This document shows, piece after piece, positions 4,894-5,265 of a DNA stretch of 5,265 nucleotides. The notes under the pieces are model-generated. The model worked only from the letters and a program-made list of their open reading frames with translations. It was not told the DNA's origin and searched no databases. The stretch covers positions 1 to 5,265 of the forward strand of contig QMNP01000140.1 of NCBI GenBank assembly GCA_003647825.1, given 5' to 3'. The stretch's first letter is position 1, and every line of letters starts with the position of its first letter. The stretch comes from Candidatus Cloacimonadota bacterium (GTDB lineage Bacteria; Cloacimonadota; Cloacimonadia; Cloacimonadales; TCS61). Both the position numbers and the translations under genes were made by a program.

Positions 4894-5265
4894 ATGAAAA
4901 TTGTTGAATCAGTTCGTGACGCCATGCAGGGAGTGCAGGAATTTATTCCCACTCAACAGAAAATAGAATATATCAATCTTCTTTTGAAAGTGGGATTTGA
5001 TGTAATTGATTATAGTAGTTTTGTTTCGAAAAGACACATTCCGCAATTGGTAGATGCAGCGGAAGTTTTAGATGGATTGGATGTATCTGAATCGAAAACA
5101 AAACTCTTAGCATTAGTCGGCAGTAAAAATGGTGGCGAGATCGCATCACAGCTCGAAAAAATAGATTACATCGCTTATCCATTTTCGGTTTCTGAAACTT
5201 TCCTCAAATACAATCTAAACTCCGATTTTATCAAAAGCACTCAAACAATTGAATATATTCAAAAT
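4894..5265 (+). CDS. HMG-CoA lyase, N-terminal part (runs off the window)
   Basis: An open frame of 124 codons from ATG 4894 to the window end, so the gene is truncated only by the window. The protein starts MKIVESVRDAMQGVQEFIPT, aligning with the VExxxRDGLQNE start of HMG-CoA lyase; R8 and D9 are the catalytic Arg and the metal-binding Asp. DVIDYSSFVSKRHIPQLVDA (36-55) matches the next family block (in human, SFVSPKWVPQM), with Asp39 where the human enzyme has Glu. AMQG and the Asp variant are what I recall from Bacteroidota HMG-CoA lyases. The HxH and catalytic-Cys regions lie beyond the window, so activity cannot be judged. It is a different branch from the gene at 3631. No Shine-Dalgarno sequence precedes this ATG, unlike all the other genes, but an in-frame TAA at 4885-4887 and loss of the RD motif from any later start leave it as the only sensible choice. 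Confidence 0.85.
   Translation, partial: MKIVESVRDAMQGVQEFIPTQQKIEYINLLLKVGFDVIDYSSFVSKRHIPQLVDAAEVLDGLDVSESKTKLLALVGSKNGGEIASQLEKIDYIAYPFSVSETFLKYNLNSDFIKSTQTIEYIQN

Noticed and set aside
4973..5182. Minus-strand open frame of 69 codons
   Set aside because: It is antisense to the well-conserved N-terminal part of the second HMG-CoA lyase gene and has no recognisable content.
1..5265. CRISPR arrays, tRNA/rRNA genes, transposase genes
   Set aside because: No regularly spaced short repeats, no cloverleaf or rRNA-like sequence, and no transposase motifs were seen on either strand.

Overview
This window holds a compact, all plus-strand acyl-CoA catabolic locus from an AT-rich bacterium. In order it encodes a SCOT-type 3-oxoacid CoA-transferase (scoA 177-869, scoB 890-1546), a glutaconate CoA-transferase-type enzyme (gctA-like 1651-2643, gctB-like 2653-3426), an HMG-CoA-lyase-like DRE-TIM protein (3631-4641), and the N-terminal 124 residues of a second, different HMG-CoA-lyase-like protein (4894 to the window end). 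The organism cannot be fixed from the sequence. The last gene has a sequence style I associate with Bacteroidota and other FCB-group bacteria, and the eroded palindromic intergenic repeats resemble those seen in many environmental genomes. A fermenting, amino-acid-using anaerobe of the FCB type (for example Cloacimonadota-like) is a guess, not a result.

Region by region: 1-176 is non-coding and dominated by a 106-bp nested inverted repeat (42-147). 177-1546 is the scoAB pair. 1547-1650 is a short leader. 1651-3426 is the gctAB-like pair. 3427-3630 carries a second copy of the scoB 3' end (a gene fossil) and the leader of the next gene. 3631-4641 is the first lyase-like gene. 4642-4893 is non-coding and holds a second nested inverted repeat plus another repeat fragment. 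4894-5265 is the truncated second lyase gene.

Likely joint function: HMG-CoA lyase yields acetyl-CoA and acetoacetate, and SCOT reactivates acetoacetate to acetoacetyl-CoA using succinyl-CoA or another donor. This is the end of leucine catabolism. The glutaconate-type transferase suggests that a dicarboxylic acid is also activated and passed to one of the lyase-like enzymes. The first lyase-like protein has Gln where HMG-CoA lyase has its catalytic Cys and carries an enlarged loop, so its substrate is probably not HMG-CoA.

The most notable structural point is that gctAB lies between two direct copies of the scoB 3' end, which share a perfect 59-bp core (1507-1565 and 3472-3530). It also has a clearly different arginine codon choice from the flanking genes (CGN 19 of 26 codons, against 4 of 23 in scoA, scoB and the first lyase gene). 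Together these point to gctAB being a cassette inserted into a pre-existing scoAB-lyase operon.
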